Below, piece after piece: positions 34,096-43,306 of a stretch of DNA of 64,000 nt. Position 1 is the first letter of the stretch. Each line of letters opens with the position of its first letter. The DNA is from Kosakonia quasisacchari (lineage in GTDB: Bacteria > Pseudomonadota > Gammaproteobacteria > Enterobacterales > Enterobacteriaceae). The translations under genes and the position numbers were made by a program. The stretch is from assembly GCF_004331415.1 (NCBI RefSeq), contig NZ_SJOP01000023.1, forward strand, positions 17,857 to 81,856. Reading direction: 5' to 3'. The notes below the pieces were generated by a model. That model saw only the letters and a program-made list of their open reading frames with translations. It ran no database searches and was not told the DNA's origin.

Positions 34096-34529
34096 GTTGA
34101 CTCCTGCGCCGCACGTTCGTGGAGAGACCTGCGCACTAAATCATCAAATAAAAATAAATCTCATTATCTTTTCGATATTGCTGTTTGCCGCTGTAGTAGT
34201 CAAGTGCCGTCGCAAGTGAAATAAACAACCCTTTATTTTGTGTTTCTACAAAAAAACACCCTTACAATAAGTTAAAATAAATTATTCATTTTCAAACAAT
34301 TAACCAGAATTCCTCGCAGCTTACCGAGTCACTTTTCAAGCCTGAATTCGCTGTAGCAAATTTCTTTCATTTTCCGTTTACTACTACAAAGCCTCATGAT
34401 TGAATGATTCTCAATTACATATCCGACGCTGAAAATTGCAGCCAACGGGTAGAGTCGCGCAATCGGGCAATTAAAGATAAAAACGTTCACTCCTGCGTTG
34501 TTCAGGGTCTTTCGGGAAAAGTAGATTAA
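34096..34529. other. Divergent regulatory region between the iron ABC operon and TonB receptor
   Basis: This AT-rich spacer of 434 bases holds no supported gene. A 19-mer at 34150-34168 (ending TCTCATTATC) matches 13 of 19 Fur-consensus bases, 54 bases before the ATPase start. A weaker candidate (TTGAATGATTCTCAA at 34401-34415) precedes the receptor gene. Both promoters should lie here. Confidence 0.55.
34150..34168 (-). promoter_or_regulatory. Fur box-like site before the iron ABC operon
   Basis: The 19-mer matches the Fur consensus at 13 of 19 positions (right half TCATTATC perfect). It lies just upstream of the ATPase gene that starts the operon. Confidence 0.5.
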
Positions 34530-36689
34530 ATGGCTGAGTTAACTCGTTGTATTTCCGGGCTGAAAGGGCGCGCGCTGTTTTCTGCGCTCTTTTTAGGGTC
34601 GGCTTTCACACCGTTCACACACGCGGCAGACAAGCCGGAACAAAGCAAAGATGGCGATACCATCACCGTGCTGGCGGGTGCCTCTTCCGCCGATAAACAG
34701 GCAACATCCGGCTACCAGCCGATCAGCTCTTCCACCGCAACGCTGACATCCATGCCGCTGCTGGATATTCCGCAGGTGGTCAACACGGTGAGCGATAAAG
34801 TGCTGGAAGATCAGCACGCCACCAGCCTTGATGAAGCGCTGTATAACGTCAGCAACGTGGTACAAACCAACACGCTCGGCGGCACGCAGGATGCGTTCGT
34901 GCGCCGGGGATTTGGTGCCAACCGCGACGGCTCAATCATGACCAACGGTCTGCGCACGGTGGTGCCGCGCAGCTTTAATGCCGACGTGTCGCGCGTTGAA
35001 GTGCTGAAAGGCCCGGCGTCCACGCTGTACGGCATTCTCGATCCCGGCGGGCTTATCAATGTGGTCACGAAACGCCCGGAAACCCAATTTGGTGGTTCCG
35101 TTTCTGCCACATCCTCAAGCTTTGGTGGCGGAACGGGTCAGTTTGATGTCACCGGCCCGATTGAAGGCACCCGGCTGGCGTATCGCCTGATTGGCGAGTA
35201 TCAACATGAAGATTACTGGCGTAATTTTGGCAAAGAAAAAAGCACCTTTATTTCACCGTCGCTGACGTGGTTTGGTGATAACGCCACCGTTAACGTGCTC
35301 TACTCCCACCGCGATTACCAGACACCGTTCGATCGCGGCACAATCTTCGATCTCACCACCAAACAGCCGGTAAATGTCGACAGAAAAACCCGCTTCGATG
35401 AACCGTTTAACATTACCGACGGCGAATCCGACATCGCGCAGTTAAACGCCGAATACCGCTTTAACAGCGAATGGACCGGGAAAGTGGAGTATGGCTTCAG
35501 CCAGGATAAATACAACGATAACCAGTCGCGCGTGATGGCTTACGATGCCGCCACCGGCAACCTGACGCGCCGTGTGGATGCAACGCAAGGTTCCACGCAG
35601 CACATGCACACCACGCGTGCTGACTTGCAGGGTAATGTAAACATTGGCGGTTTTTATAATGAGATCCTAACCGGCGTTTCGTATGAATATTACGATCTGC
35701 TGCGTACTGACATGATCCGCTGTAAAAACGTCAAAGATTTCAATATTTACAACCCACGTTATGGCAATGCCAGCAAGTGTACTTCCGTCTCCGCCTCCGA
35801 CAGCGATCAAACCATCAAGCAGGAAAGCTACTCGGTTTATGCGCAGGACGCGTTATACCTGACCGATAAATGGATCGCCGTTGCCGGGATGCGTTACCAG
35901 TATTACACCCAGTACGCCGGGAAAGGCCGCCCGTTTAACGTCAACACCGATAGCAGCGACGAAAAATGGACACCGAAATTTGGCCTGGTCTACAAACTCA
36001 CGCCATCGGTTTCTCTTTTCGGTAATGTGGCGAAAGCCTTTATGCCGCAATCGTCTATCGCCAGTTATATCGGCGACTTACCGCCGGAAACCTCTACATC
36101 TTACGAAGTGGGTGCGAAATTCGACCTTTTCGACGGCGTTACCGCCAATATTACGGCATTTGATATTCACAAACGTAACGTGCTGTATAACGAAATCGTC
36201 GGCGACGACACCGTGGCAAAAACCGCCGGACGCGTGCGATCACAAGGTGTGGAGATGGATCTCGCCGGTTCATTGACGCCGAACATGAACGTGATTGCCA
36301 GCTACAGCTACACCGCGGCAAAAGTGCTGGAAGATCCCGATTATGCGGGTAAACCACTGCCGAACGTGCCGCGCCACACCGGCTCTCTGTTCCTGACATA
36401 CGACATTCATAACGCCTTTGCCGGTAATACGTTAACCCTCGGCGGCGGCGGTCACGGCGTTAGCCGCCGCTCAGCCACCAACGGCGCGGATTACTACCTG
36501 CCGGGCTACGCGGTTGCCGATGCGTTCGCCGCTTACAAAATGAAGCTGCAATACCCGGTAACGTTGCAGATAAACCTGAAAAATATCTTCGACAAGACCT
36601 ACTACACCTCGTCAATTGCCACCAACAACCTGGGCAACCAGATTGGCGATCCGCGCGAAGTGCAGTTCACTGTCAAAATGGATTTCTAA
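34530..36689 (+). CDS. TonB-dependent siderophore receptor (FhuA/ferrichrome-type family)
   Basis: This 719-aa outer-membrane receptor has a signal peptide (cleavage after THAADKP-like region, near residue 33) and a plug domain (about 65-190) with VEVLKGPASTLYGILDPGGLINVVTKRP. A barrel follows, ending in FTVKMDF with the terminal Phe needed for assembly. It belongs to the siderophore-receptor family that includes FhuA, FoxA and FcuA. It is divergent from a complete iron-chelate ABC operon, so the two probably share a substrate, likely a hydroxamate, though this is inferred. The start codon lacks a strong ribosome site. Confidence 0.9.
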   Translation: MAELTRCISGLKGRALFSALFLGSAFTPFTHAADKPEQSKDGDTITVLAGASSADKQATSGYQPISSSTATLTSMPLLDIPQVVNTVSDKVLEDQHATSLDEALYNVSNVVQTNTLGGTQDAFVRRGFGANRDGSIMTNGLRTVVPRSFNADVSRVEVLKGPASTLYGILDPGGLINVVTKRPETQFGGSVSATSSSFGGGTGQFDVTGPIEGTRLAYRLIGEYQHEDYWRNFGKEKSTFISPSLTWFGDNATVNVLYSHRDYQTPFDRGTIFDLTTKQPVNVDRKTRFDEPFNITDGESDIAQLNAEYRFNSEWTGKVEYGFSQDKYNDNQSRVMAYDAATGNLTRRVDATQGSTQHMHTTRADLQGNVNIGGFYNEILTGVSYEYYDLLRTDMIRCKNVKDFNIYNPRYGNASKCTSVSASDSDQTIKQESYSVYAQDALYLTDKWIAVAGMRYQYYTQYAGKGRPFNVNTDSSDEKWTPKFGLVYKLTPSVSLFGNVAKAFMPQSSIASYIGDLPPETSTSYEVGAKFDLFDGVTANITAFDIHKRNVLYNEIVGDDTVAKTAGRVRSQGVEMDLAGSLTPNMNVIASYSYTAAKVLEDPDYAGKPLPNVPRHTGSLFLTYDIHNAFAGNTLTLGGGGHGVSRRSATNGADYYLPGYAVADAFAAYKMKLQYPVTLQINLKNIFDKTYYTSSIATNNLGNQIGDPREVQFTVKMDF

Positions 36690-36716
36690 TCTCCCCCGTG
36701 AAAAGGTGAGAAATTT

Positions 36717-36742
36717 GCCCCGCAGGACGCGGGGCTTTTTTA
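36717..36742 (+). terminator. Rho-independent terminator after the TonB receptor gene
   Basis: GCCCCGC and GCGGGGC form a 7-base stem with an AGGAC loop, followed by six T residues, 27 bases after the stop. Confidence 0.9.
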
Positions 36743-36777
36743 TCCGTAACGCCCCAATTTCCTGCCAGCGCCTCACG

Positions 36778-36793
36778 GTGAACACCTGTTCAC
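36778..36793 (+). promoter_or_regulatory. Perfect 7-2-7 palindrome upstream of the gpdQ transporter operon
   Basis: GTGAACA-CC-TGTTCAC is a perfect dyad 90 bases before the first permease gene. Half-sites resemble those of GlpR-type (TGTTCG) or LacI-type regulators. It is a candidate operator for the operon. Confidence 0.45.
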
Positions 36794-36882
36794 TAAACAG
36801 TCATTTGCGCGCCATCCTATTGCAGCATTTTTTTCACAGACTCTCTGGCTTTCGAACCCCGTAAATTCGCTTTCAGGCACTT

Positions 36883-37755
36883 ATGAGAAAATACTGGCTT
36901 CCCTGGCTGATTCTGTCGCCTTCACTGTTGTTTCTGGCGCTGTTTACTTACTTTCCACTATTACGCTCGGTGTACGACAGTTTGTTCGACACCCGTATGG
37001 CGAGCCAGGATGCGCCATATGTCGGGCTGGGAAATTTCGCCCGTCTGCTGGATGACAGCGTGTTCTGGCAATCGCTGTTCAATAACCTGGTTTATCTCCT
37101 GCTGACGGTGATCCCGGGCGTCACGCTGGCGCTGCTGCTGGCAGTGGCATTGTGGGAAAACCACCGCATCAATCGCTGGCTGCGCACCGCCTTTTTCTTT
37201 CCGATGATAATCCCGATGGTCAGCGCCGCCGCGCTGTGGCTGTTTATCTTTATGCCCGGCCTCGGCATGCTCGATCATTACATGGCGCAACTCTTTGGCC
37301 CGATGAACAACAACTGGCTGGGGCGCAGTAACAGTGCGCTGTTTGCGCTGGCGTTGATTGGTGTCTGGAAATTCGCAGGCTATTACATGCTGTTCTTTCT
37401 TGCCGGATTGCAGGGTATTCCCGCGTCGACGCGCGAAGCGGCGGTGATGGAAGGCGCAACCGCCACACAGGTGTTCTTCAAGGTGACGCTGCCGCTGCTG
37501 CGCCCGACCATCAGTTTTGTCGTAACCACCGCGCTTATCTACTCCATTACCCAGATCGACCATGTGGCGGTGATGACGCGCGGCGGCCCGGACAACGCCA
37601 CCACTGTGCTGCTCTATTACATTCAAAACCTCGCCTGGGATACCCACGATCTGGGCAAAGCCTCCGCGGCCACCTTTCTTACCCTGGTCGGGCTGTTCGT
37701 CTTCTCGCTGGTCAACCTGAAACTGCTGGAAAGAGGAGCGCATTATGAGCGTTGA
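36883..37755 (+). CDS. ABC transporter permease, UgpA/MalF-type
   Basis: This 290-aa inner-membrane permease has six spans and the EAA cytoplasmic loop AAVMEGATATQVFFKVTLPLLRPT that docks on the ATPase. It is the first gene of a five-gene operon with a second permease, the phosphodiesterase GpdQ, an UgpC/MalK-type ATPase and a binding protein. The presence of GpdQ points to glycerophosphodiesters or glycerol-3-phosphate as substrate, rather than plain sugars. It overlaps the next gene by 11 bases. Confidence 0.88.
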   Translation: MRKYWLPWLILSPSLLFLALFTYFPLLRSVYDSLFDTRMASQDAPYVGLGNFARLLDDSVFWQSLFNNLVYLLLTVIPGVTLALLLAVALWENHRINRWLRTAFFFPMIIPMVSAAALWLFIFMPGLGMLDHYMAQLFGPMNNNWLGRSNSALFALALIGVWKFAGYYMLFFLAGLQGIPASTREAAVMEGATATQVFFKVTLPLLRPTISFVVTTALIYSITQIDHVAVMTRGGPDNATTVLLYYIQNLAWDTHDLGKASAATFLTLVGLFVFSLVNLKLLERGAHYER

Positions 37756-38632
37756 TGTTTCCCCTGCCATTAACCGCAGCACGTCCATACCGCGCCCGTT
37801 GTGGTTGCGTCTGCGTCACTCCCGCCTGTTGACCCTGGCGGTGCTGATGGTTTGCCTGGCGCTGCTGTGGGTGAGCCCGTTTATCTGGATGCTTTCGTCT
37901 GCTTTTAGCGCCACCACTTTTGGTGAAGGGATGGCGTCGATTCTGCCGCGCTTCCCGCTCACGCTGGATAACTTCCGCGACGCGTGGGACAGCGCCAACT
38001 GGCTGAACCTGTACGCCAACACGCTGATTTTCGCCTTCGGCACTTTCTTCGTACAGCTTTTCACCATCACTACCGCCGGTTACGTCTTTGCCTGCCACGA
38101 ATTTCGCGGCAAGAAAACGCTGTTCATCCTGTTCCTGGTGCAACTGATGATCATGCCGGTGGTGATGATGATCCCCAACATGCTGACGCTCAAAACCTTC
38201 GGCCTGCTCAACACGTTGACCGGCGTGATGATGCCCTACTTCACTTCGGCGTTCGGCGTGTTCCTGATGCGTCAGGCATTTCTCGCCATCCCGAAAGAGA
38301 TCGAAGAGGCGGCGCTGATGGAGGGTTGCCGCTGGTGGCAGGTGCTGTTCCGCGTGATGTTGCCGATGTCGTGGCCATCGGTGCTGGCCTTCGCCACCGT
38401 CAGCATTACCTACCACTGGAACGAGTATTTATGGCCGCTGATGATGCTCAACGACCCGGACAAACAGGTGCTGACAGTCGGGCTGGTGTCATTCGCCATG
38501 GGCGCGGAGTCCGGCGGCCAGTGGGGCATGATCAGTGCCGGGACGTTGATGGTCTGCCTGCCGCTGATGGTCGCATTTATCGCTTTTCAGAAGCAGTTTC
38601 TCCGGAGCTTTGGCTTTTCCGGGATTAAATAA
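37745..38632 (+). CDS. ABC transporter permease, UgpE/MalG-type
   Basis: This 295-aa permease has an N-terminal tail, six spans and the EAA loop EEAALMEGCRWWQVLFRVMLPMSWPS near residues 185-210. The C-terminal sequence FQKQFLRSFGFSGIK resembles the MalG/UgpE ending. It pairs with the preceding permease; an ATG at 37745 preceded by AGAGGAGC supports the overlapping start. Confidence 0.9.
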   Translation: MSVDVSPAINRSTSIPRPLWLRLRHSRLLTLAVLMVCLALLWVSPFIWMLSSAFSATTFGEGMASILPRFPLTLDNFRDAWDSANWLNLYANTLIFAFGTFFVQLFTITTAGYVFACHEFRGKKTLFILFLVQLMIMPVVMMIPNMLTLKTFGLLNTLTGVMMPYFTSAFGVFLMRQAFLAIPKEIEEAALMEGCRWWQVLFRVMLPMSWPSVLAFATVSITYHWNEYLWPLMMLNDPDKQVLTVGLVSFAMGAESGGQWGMISAGTLMVCLPLMVAFIAFQKQFLRSFGFSGIK

Positions 38633-38643
38633 GGAGTTGAGTG

Positions 38644-39468
38644 ATGTTTTTAGCGCAAATTTCAGATACCCATTTTCGCAGCCAGAACGAGAAGCTGTAC
38701 GGCTTTATTGATATCAACGCCGGGAATGCCGATGTCGTGTGTCAACTTAACGCGCTGCGTGAACGCCCGGATGCGGTCGTGCTAAGCGGCGATATTGTTA
38801 ACTGCGGTCGCCCGGAAGAGTACCGCGTGGCGCGCCAGATCCTCGGCAGCCTCGACTATCCGTTGTTTGTCATTCCTGGCAACCACGACGATAAAGCCCA
38901 CTTCCTTGAATACTTACACCCGCTGTGCCCGCATCTGGGCAACGATCCGCAGAACATGCGTTATGCGATTGATGACTTCGCCACTCGCCTGCTGTTCATT
39001 GATTCAAGCCTTGCCGGGGAATCGAAAGGCTGGCTGACCAACGACACGCTGAGCTGGCTGGAAGCGCAGCTTAGCAACAGCAAAGACAAACCGACCGCGA
39101 TATTTATGCACCACCCGCCGCTGCCGCTCGGTAACGCGCAGATGGATCGCATCGCCTGCGAAAATGGTCATCTGTTGCTAAAACTGGTGGAACGCTTCCC
39201 GGCGCTAACGCGCATTTTCTGCGGTCACAACCACAGCCTGACCATGACACAGTATCGCCAGGCGACGATTGCCACTATCCCGGCGACGGTGCACCAAGTG
39301 CCGTACTGCCACGAAGATACGCGCCCGTACTACGACATGTCACCGCCGTCATGCCTGATGCATCGCCAGATTGGCGAACAGTGGGTTAGCTACCTGCATC
39401 CGCTGTCGCATTACGCGGGCCCGTGGTTATACAACGAAAGCATCAGTTGCCCGGTGGATGAGCGTTAA
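38644..39468 (+). CDS. gpdQ: GpdQ, binuclear metallo-glycerophosphodiesterase
   Basis: This 274-aa cytoplasmic metallophosphoesterase hydrolyses glycerophosphodiesters (and other phosphodiesters, including some synthetic ones) to glycerol-3-phosphate and an alcohol. It has the same length as Enterobacter aerogenes GpdQ. All ligands known for that enzyme are present at the same positions: Asp8, His10, Asp50, His197 (alpha site) and Asn80, His156, His195 (beta site). The segments SDTHF, SGDIVNCG, PGNHDDK, MHHPPLP and CGHNH are seen. ATG 38644 (a GTG is 3 bases upstream) follows AAGGAGTTGAGTG. It sits inside an ABC transporter operon, so uptake and cleavage are linked. Confidence 0.96.
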   Translation: MFLAQISDTHFRSQNEKLYGFIDINAGNADVVCQLNALRERPDAVVLSGDIVNCGRPEEYRVARQILGSLDYPLFVIPGNHDDKAHFLEYLHPLCPHLGNDPQNMRYAIDDFATRLLFIDSSLAGESKGWLTNDTLSWLEAQLSNSKDKPTAIFMHHPPLPLGNAQMDRIACENGHLLLKLVERFPALTRIFCGHNHSLTMTQYRQATIATIPATVHQVPYCHEDTRPYYDMSPPSCLMHRQIGEQWVSYLHPLSHYAGPWLYNESISCPVDER

Positions 39469-39472
39469 GCCC

Positions 39473-40546
39473 ATGTTAAGACTGCAAAACATAAGCAAAC
39501 AGTTCGATGGCAAACCGGCGCTCAACGCCCTGTCACTGGATATCCACGATGGTGAATTTGTGGTGCTGGTTGGCCCTTCCGGCTGTGGTAAAAGTACGCT
39601 GCTGCGGCTGATTGCCGGGCTGGAGAACGTCAGCGACGGCGTGATACTGCTCGACAGCGATGACATCACCACGCGTTCACCGCGCGAGCGCAATTTCGCG
39701 ATGATCTTCCAGAACTATGCGTTATTTCCGCACCTTTCCGTACGCGATAACATCACCTTCGGCATGAAAGTACGCCACGAAGAGAAAGCCAGCTGGCAGC
39801 CGCGCCTCGACCACGTGGCGCAGATGTTACAACTCGACGCGCTACTGGAAAGAAAACCGGCCAAGCTCTCCGGCGGCCAGCGCCAGCGCGTGGCGATGGC
39901 ACGCGCCATTGTGCGTAACCCGAAGCTGTTTTTAATGGACGAGCCGCTCTCCAACCTTGATGCGCGCCTGCGTACTGAGGTGCGCGACAGCATTATGGCG
40001 ATGCACCAGCAGCTCAAAACCAGCACCATTTATGTCACCCACGATCAGACCGAAGCCATGTCGATGGCCGATCGCATTGTGGTGATGAATGGTGGCCACG
40101 TGCAGCAAGTGGGCCGCCCGGAGCACTTGTATGCGCACCCGGCGAACCTGTTTGTCGCCGGGTTTATCGGCTCTCCGGCGATGAATTTGTTATCGCTACC
40201 GTGCGCCAATGGCAACGTGCTGTTGGACGAGCAACACCTGCCGTTACCGGCCCATGCGCGCAATGCCACCGACGTGTGGTTGGGCATTCGCCCGGAACAC
40301 ATTACCGATACGCCGGAAACCGGCCAGGTGGTGCTGCCCGCCAGCGTCATTCAGCGGGAACTGATGGGCGCGGACTACCAGCTGCACGTCAGCACGCCCA
40401 TTGGCAACCTGCGTTATATCCGCCGTCACAGAGGCGATGTGCCCAACAAAGGGGACACTCTCCGCGTCGGTTTTTCACCCCTTGATAGCCATCTTTTTGA
40501 TGCACAAACCTTGCTTAACTTACACCAGGAGAAAGACCATGCATAA
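39473..40546 (+). CDS. UgpC/MalK-type ABC transporter ATPase
   Basis: This 357-aa ATPase has Walker A GPSGCGKST, Q-loop, signature LSGGQRQRVAMARAI, Walker B LFLMDEPLSNLD and the switch His in YVTHDQTEAM. A C-terminal regulatory TOBE-type domain (from about residue 240) starts with LGIRPEHI. It starts at ATG 39473, 4 bases after gpdQ; another in-frame ATG at 39458 overlaps gpdQ. It energises the two upstream permeases. It overlaps the binding-protein gene by 8 bases. Confidence 0.92.
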   Translation: MLRLQNISKQFDGKPALNALSLDIHDGEFVVLVGPSGCGKSTLLRLIAGLENVSDGVILLDSDDITTRSPRERNFAMIFQNYALFPHLSVRDNITFGMKVRHEEKASWQPRLDHVAQMLQLDALLERKPAKLSGGQRQRVAMARAIVRNPKLFLMDEPLSNLDARLRTEVRDSIMAMHQQLKTSTIYVTHDQTEAMSMADRIVVMNGGHVQQVGRPEHLYAHPANLFVAGFIGSPAMNLLSLPCANGNVLLDEQHLPLPAHARNATDVWLGIRPEHITDTPETGQVVLPASVIQRELMGADYQLHVSTPIGNLRYIRRHRGDVPNKGDTLRVGFSPLDSHLFDAQTLLNLHQEKDHA

Positions 40547-41861
40547 GCCTCTGCCAAAGACGCTGCGAGTGCTTACTTACGCCATTACCCTTGCCATTAG
40601 CGGCACTGCGATGGCGCAGGAGAAGATTGATTTCATGTTTCCGGCCCCGGTGGACGGCAAACTGACGATGGAGATGACGCGCGTTATCAAAGCGTTTAAC
40701 GACTCGCAAAAAGACGTGGAAGTGCGCGGGATTTTCACCGGCAGTTATGACACCACCAAAATGAAAGCCGAATCCGCACAGAAAGCGGGCCAGCCGCCTG
40801 CACTGGTGATCATGTCCGCCAACTTCACCACCGACCTGGCGCTGAAAGATGAAATCCTGCCGATGGACGAGCTGTTCAAATATGGCGACAAAAAAGCGGG
40901 AGATTTCCTGCAAACCGCGTTCTGGCCTGCCATGCACAAAAACGCGCAGGTAATGGGCGTGACGTATGCCATTCCGTTCCACAACTCGACGCCGATTCTC
41001 TATTACAACAAAACGATGTTCGACCAGGCGGGTATCAAACAACCACCGCAGAACTGGAAAGAGCTGCTCGACGACGCGAAAAAACTCACTGATCAGAGTA
41101 AAGGTCAGTGGGGCATTATGCTGCCCTCGACCAACGACGATTACGGCGGCTGGATTTTCTCTTCGCTGGTGCGCGCCAATGGCGGCAACTACTTCAACGA
41201 AAACTATCCCGGCGAAGTCTATTACAACGCGCCAACCACCATCGGCGCGCTGCGCTTCTGGCAGGATTTGATTTACAAAGACAAAGTGATGCCCTCCGGC
41301 GTGCTGAACTCCAAGCAGATCAGCGCCGCGTTCTTCTCTGGCAAGCTGGGCATGGCGATGCTGAGCACCGGTGCGCTGGGCTTTATGCGTGAGAACACCA
41401 AAGATTTCGAGCTGGGTGTGGCGATGATGCCCGCCCAGGAGCAGCGCGCCGTGCCGATTGGCGGTGCCAGCCTGGTGAGCTTTAAGGGCATCAACGATGC
41501 ACAGAAAAAAGCGGCTTATCAGTTCCTGACTTATCTCGTCAGCCCGGAAGTGAACGGTGCCTGGAGCCGCTTCACCGGTTATTTCTCACCGCGTAAAGCT
41601 GCTTACGACACGGCAGAAATGAAGGACTATCTGAAACAGGATCCGCGGGCGGCAATCGCGCTGGATCAGTTGCAATATGCCCATCCGTGGTACTCCACTT
41701 ACGAAACGGTCGCGGTGCGTAAAGCGATGGAAAACCAGCTCGCTGCGGTGGTGAACGACGAGAAAGTCACCCCGGAAGCCGCCGCCGAAGCGGCGCAGAA
41801 AGAAGCCGATACCTTGATGAAGCCATACGTCGAGAAAACGGCACTGCAAGCCGTGAAATAA
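40539..41861 (+). CDS. ABC transporter periplasmic substrate-binding protein, UgpB/MalE family
   Basis: This 440-aa family 1 extracellular binding protein has a signal peptide cleaved near SGTAMAQEK (residue 26). The motifs IPFHNSTPILYYNKTMFDQAGI and WGIMLPSTNDDYGGWIFSSL are similar to UgpB-like proteins, and IGGASLVSF lies at the second lobe. It is the last gene of the gpdQ operon. The neighbouring diesterase suggests glycerophosphocholine, glycerophosphoethanolamine or glycerol-3-phosphate as ligand; this is inferred from context. ATG 40539 is preceded by AGGAGAAAGACC. Confidence 0.9.
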   Translation: MHKPLPKTLRVLTYAITLAISGTAMAQEKIDFMFPAPVDGKLTMEMTRVIKAFNDSQKDVEVRGIFTGSYDTTKMKAESAQKAGQPPALVIMSANFTTDLALKDEILPMDELFKYGDKKAGDFLQTAFWPAMHKNAQVMGVTYAIPFHNSTPILYYNKTMFDQAGIKQPPQNWKELLDDAKKLTDQSKGQWGIMLPSTNDDYGGWIFSSLVRANGGNYFNENYPGEVYYNAPTTIGALRFWQDLIYKDKVMPSGVLNSKQISAAFFSGKLGMAMLSTGALGFMRENTKDFELGVAMMPAQEQRAVPIGGASLVSFKGINDAQKKAAYQFLTYLVSPEVNGAWSRFTGYFSPRKAAYDTAEMKDYLKQDPRAAIALDQLQYAHPWYSTYETVAVRKAMENQLAAVVNDEKVTPEAAAEAAQKEADTLMKPYVEKTALQAVK

Positions 41862-41870
41862 GCCATTCAG

Positions 41871-41888
41871 CCCCGCAAGGACGCGGGG
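41871..41888 (+). terminator. Hairpin after the gpdQ operon
   Basis: CCCCGC and GCGGGG form a short GC stem 9 bases after the stop; only a loose pyrimidine tract (TACTTCTCCTTTTT) follows. Weak terminator candidate. Confidence 0.45.
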
Positions 41889-42118
41889 TACTTCTCCTTT
41901 TTAGCGATGATTCCCTTTGCCTTTCCAGTATTATCTAAACGCCAGCAAAGAGGCTCGCGCGTTTGCGTGATAGGTTTGTCGCAAAAATGCGTCGGGTATA
42001 AAACCCACCGGGATAAACAGATTAGCCAGCGCAATCGGCAAAACCAGTGAACCAGCCCCAGTGAGCATTTACTCACACGCCAGCGCTTGAAAATACGGCA
42101 ACGGCTGGCGCGCTCTCC

Positions 42119-43156
42119 TTACTCTTCCCGCGAAAGTATCTTCGCCAGATATTCATCCAACTGATGGCGCTGCAAATAATCGGTGACGTCGCGTTCCCAG
42201 CTTTTGCCATCGCCCAGCACCGCGCGGCTGTGCGTCGGGGCGTAAAGATAACGGGTGTCATACAGGTTCAGCAGCGACTGGTTCATTGCATCAATATTGG
42301 CACCGGTTTTTTTGCACTTCCCCTGCTGGAGAGCCAGCGAATGCAGCACCCGCTCCCGCGTCTCTTCATTGGGCGTATAGCTGTGTTCACTAAGCTCGCT
42401 GAGCACCAGAAACTGCGGTTGAATACCTTCCGCCAGCGCCGCCTGCAAACGATCGTGTCCGTCGAGGATCACAAACGACGCCAGCCCGGCAATAAACCAC
42501 ACCAGAATCGGCGGCAACTCGCCCTCGCGGCACTTCTTGCGCCACCATTTCACGCGCCCGCTGAGAGGATCCACCGGGTAACGCGCCAGCAGCAGGTGAC
42601 CGTTCCACCACCAGTCGACAAACGTGACCTTCTCCGGGTTTTGCAGATCGGGAAAATCCTCACTCCACAGCGACCAGTTGACACTGATTTGCGCGCTGCT
42701 GGCAGGTGTATGGAATTGCCACTGCTCAAACGGTAGCGGTTTATTGAGGACATACGGCGCAGTAGGTTTGACCTGCTCCATCGGGCGCAGCAACCAGCGG
42801 CGCGGTGCCAGCAGCGGGGTTGGCGCGTCCATCAACTGGCGGGCAAAATAGCGGCACCAGTGGCTGGTCCAGTTATCTTCGCCCGCGCGTTTGGCGCTTT
42901 CCACATCGGCCGATGAGATTGCTGGCAACAACAATTCCTGGCAAGGATGTTCAGCGTTGAACACCAGCCAGACACCCGAATGATCGTTCAGCATGGTGGC
43001 CCAAAACAGCGTCTTACCATTAACCTGCAACGCCATGCGTCCGTTGTGCCCGCTGAGTATTTCCATCGCCTGACCATCGCCTTCGCGCACTATCAGCTCC
43101 AGCCCCTGCCAGCTCTCATTGCGATCGCGAAGATCCTTCCACCAGTAATCTGTCAT
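42119..43156 (-). CDS. Uncharacterised protein with a ParB-like DGHDR motif
   Basis: I do not recognise the family of this 345-aa protein. It is rich in Trp, with an N-terminal part resembling a small beta domain. A central segment PPILVWFIAGLASFVILDGHDRLQAALAEG (about residues 215-245) has the pattern hydrophobic-DGHHR-hydrophobic seen in ParB/sulfiredoxin-like nucleotide-binding folds. The ATG at 43156 follows GGGAGGATGGC; a longer start at 43216 is unsupported. It lies on the same strand as the helicase/PLD operon but is separated from it by a zinc-ribbon gene on the other strand. Function unknown; a link to the island is a guess. Confidence 0.6.
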   Translation of the reverse strand: MTDYWWKDLRDRNESWQGLELIVREGDGQAMEILSGHNGRMALQVNGKTLFWATMLNDHSGVWLVFNAEHPCQELLLPAISSADVESAKRAGEDNWTSHWCRYFARQLMDAPTPLLAPRRWLLRPMEQVKPTAPYVLNKPLPFEQWQFHTPASSAQISVNWSLWSEDFPDLQNPEKVTFVDWWWNGHLLLARYPVDPLSGRVKWWRKKCREGELPPILVWFIAGLASFVILDGHDRLQAALAEGIQPQFLVLSELSEHSYTPNEETRERVLHSLALQQGKCKKTGANIDAMNQSLLNLYDTRYLYAPTHSRAVLGDGKSWERDVTDYLQRHQLDEYLAKILSREE

Positions 43157-43306
43157 GCCATCCTCCCTGCGAAGTGAACGAAAAGTGTAAAACAACATGC
43201 CGCCCACAATAACCATGAAAACAATCTGGCTTTATGAGCGGATGAACAGTTTCCCGCCAGGCGTTTCTGTATATTTATCGTTCAACTCACTGACAAGGAG
43301 CACATC

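Noticed and set aside
34401..34415. Dyad TTGAATGATTCTCAA as a firm Fur box before the second TonB receptor
   Set aside because: The spacing is 2 bases short of the 7-1-7 form and only about 8 of 19 consensus positions match, so it is mentioned only as weak within the intergenic entry.
41867..42076. 69-codon frame on the minus strand after the gpdQ operon
   Set aside because: Trp/Arg-rich composition, no ribosome site and overlap with a terminator-like hairpin; it looks like chance.
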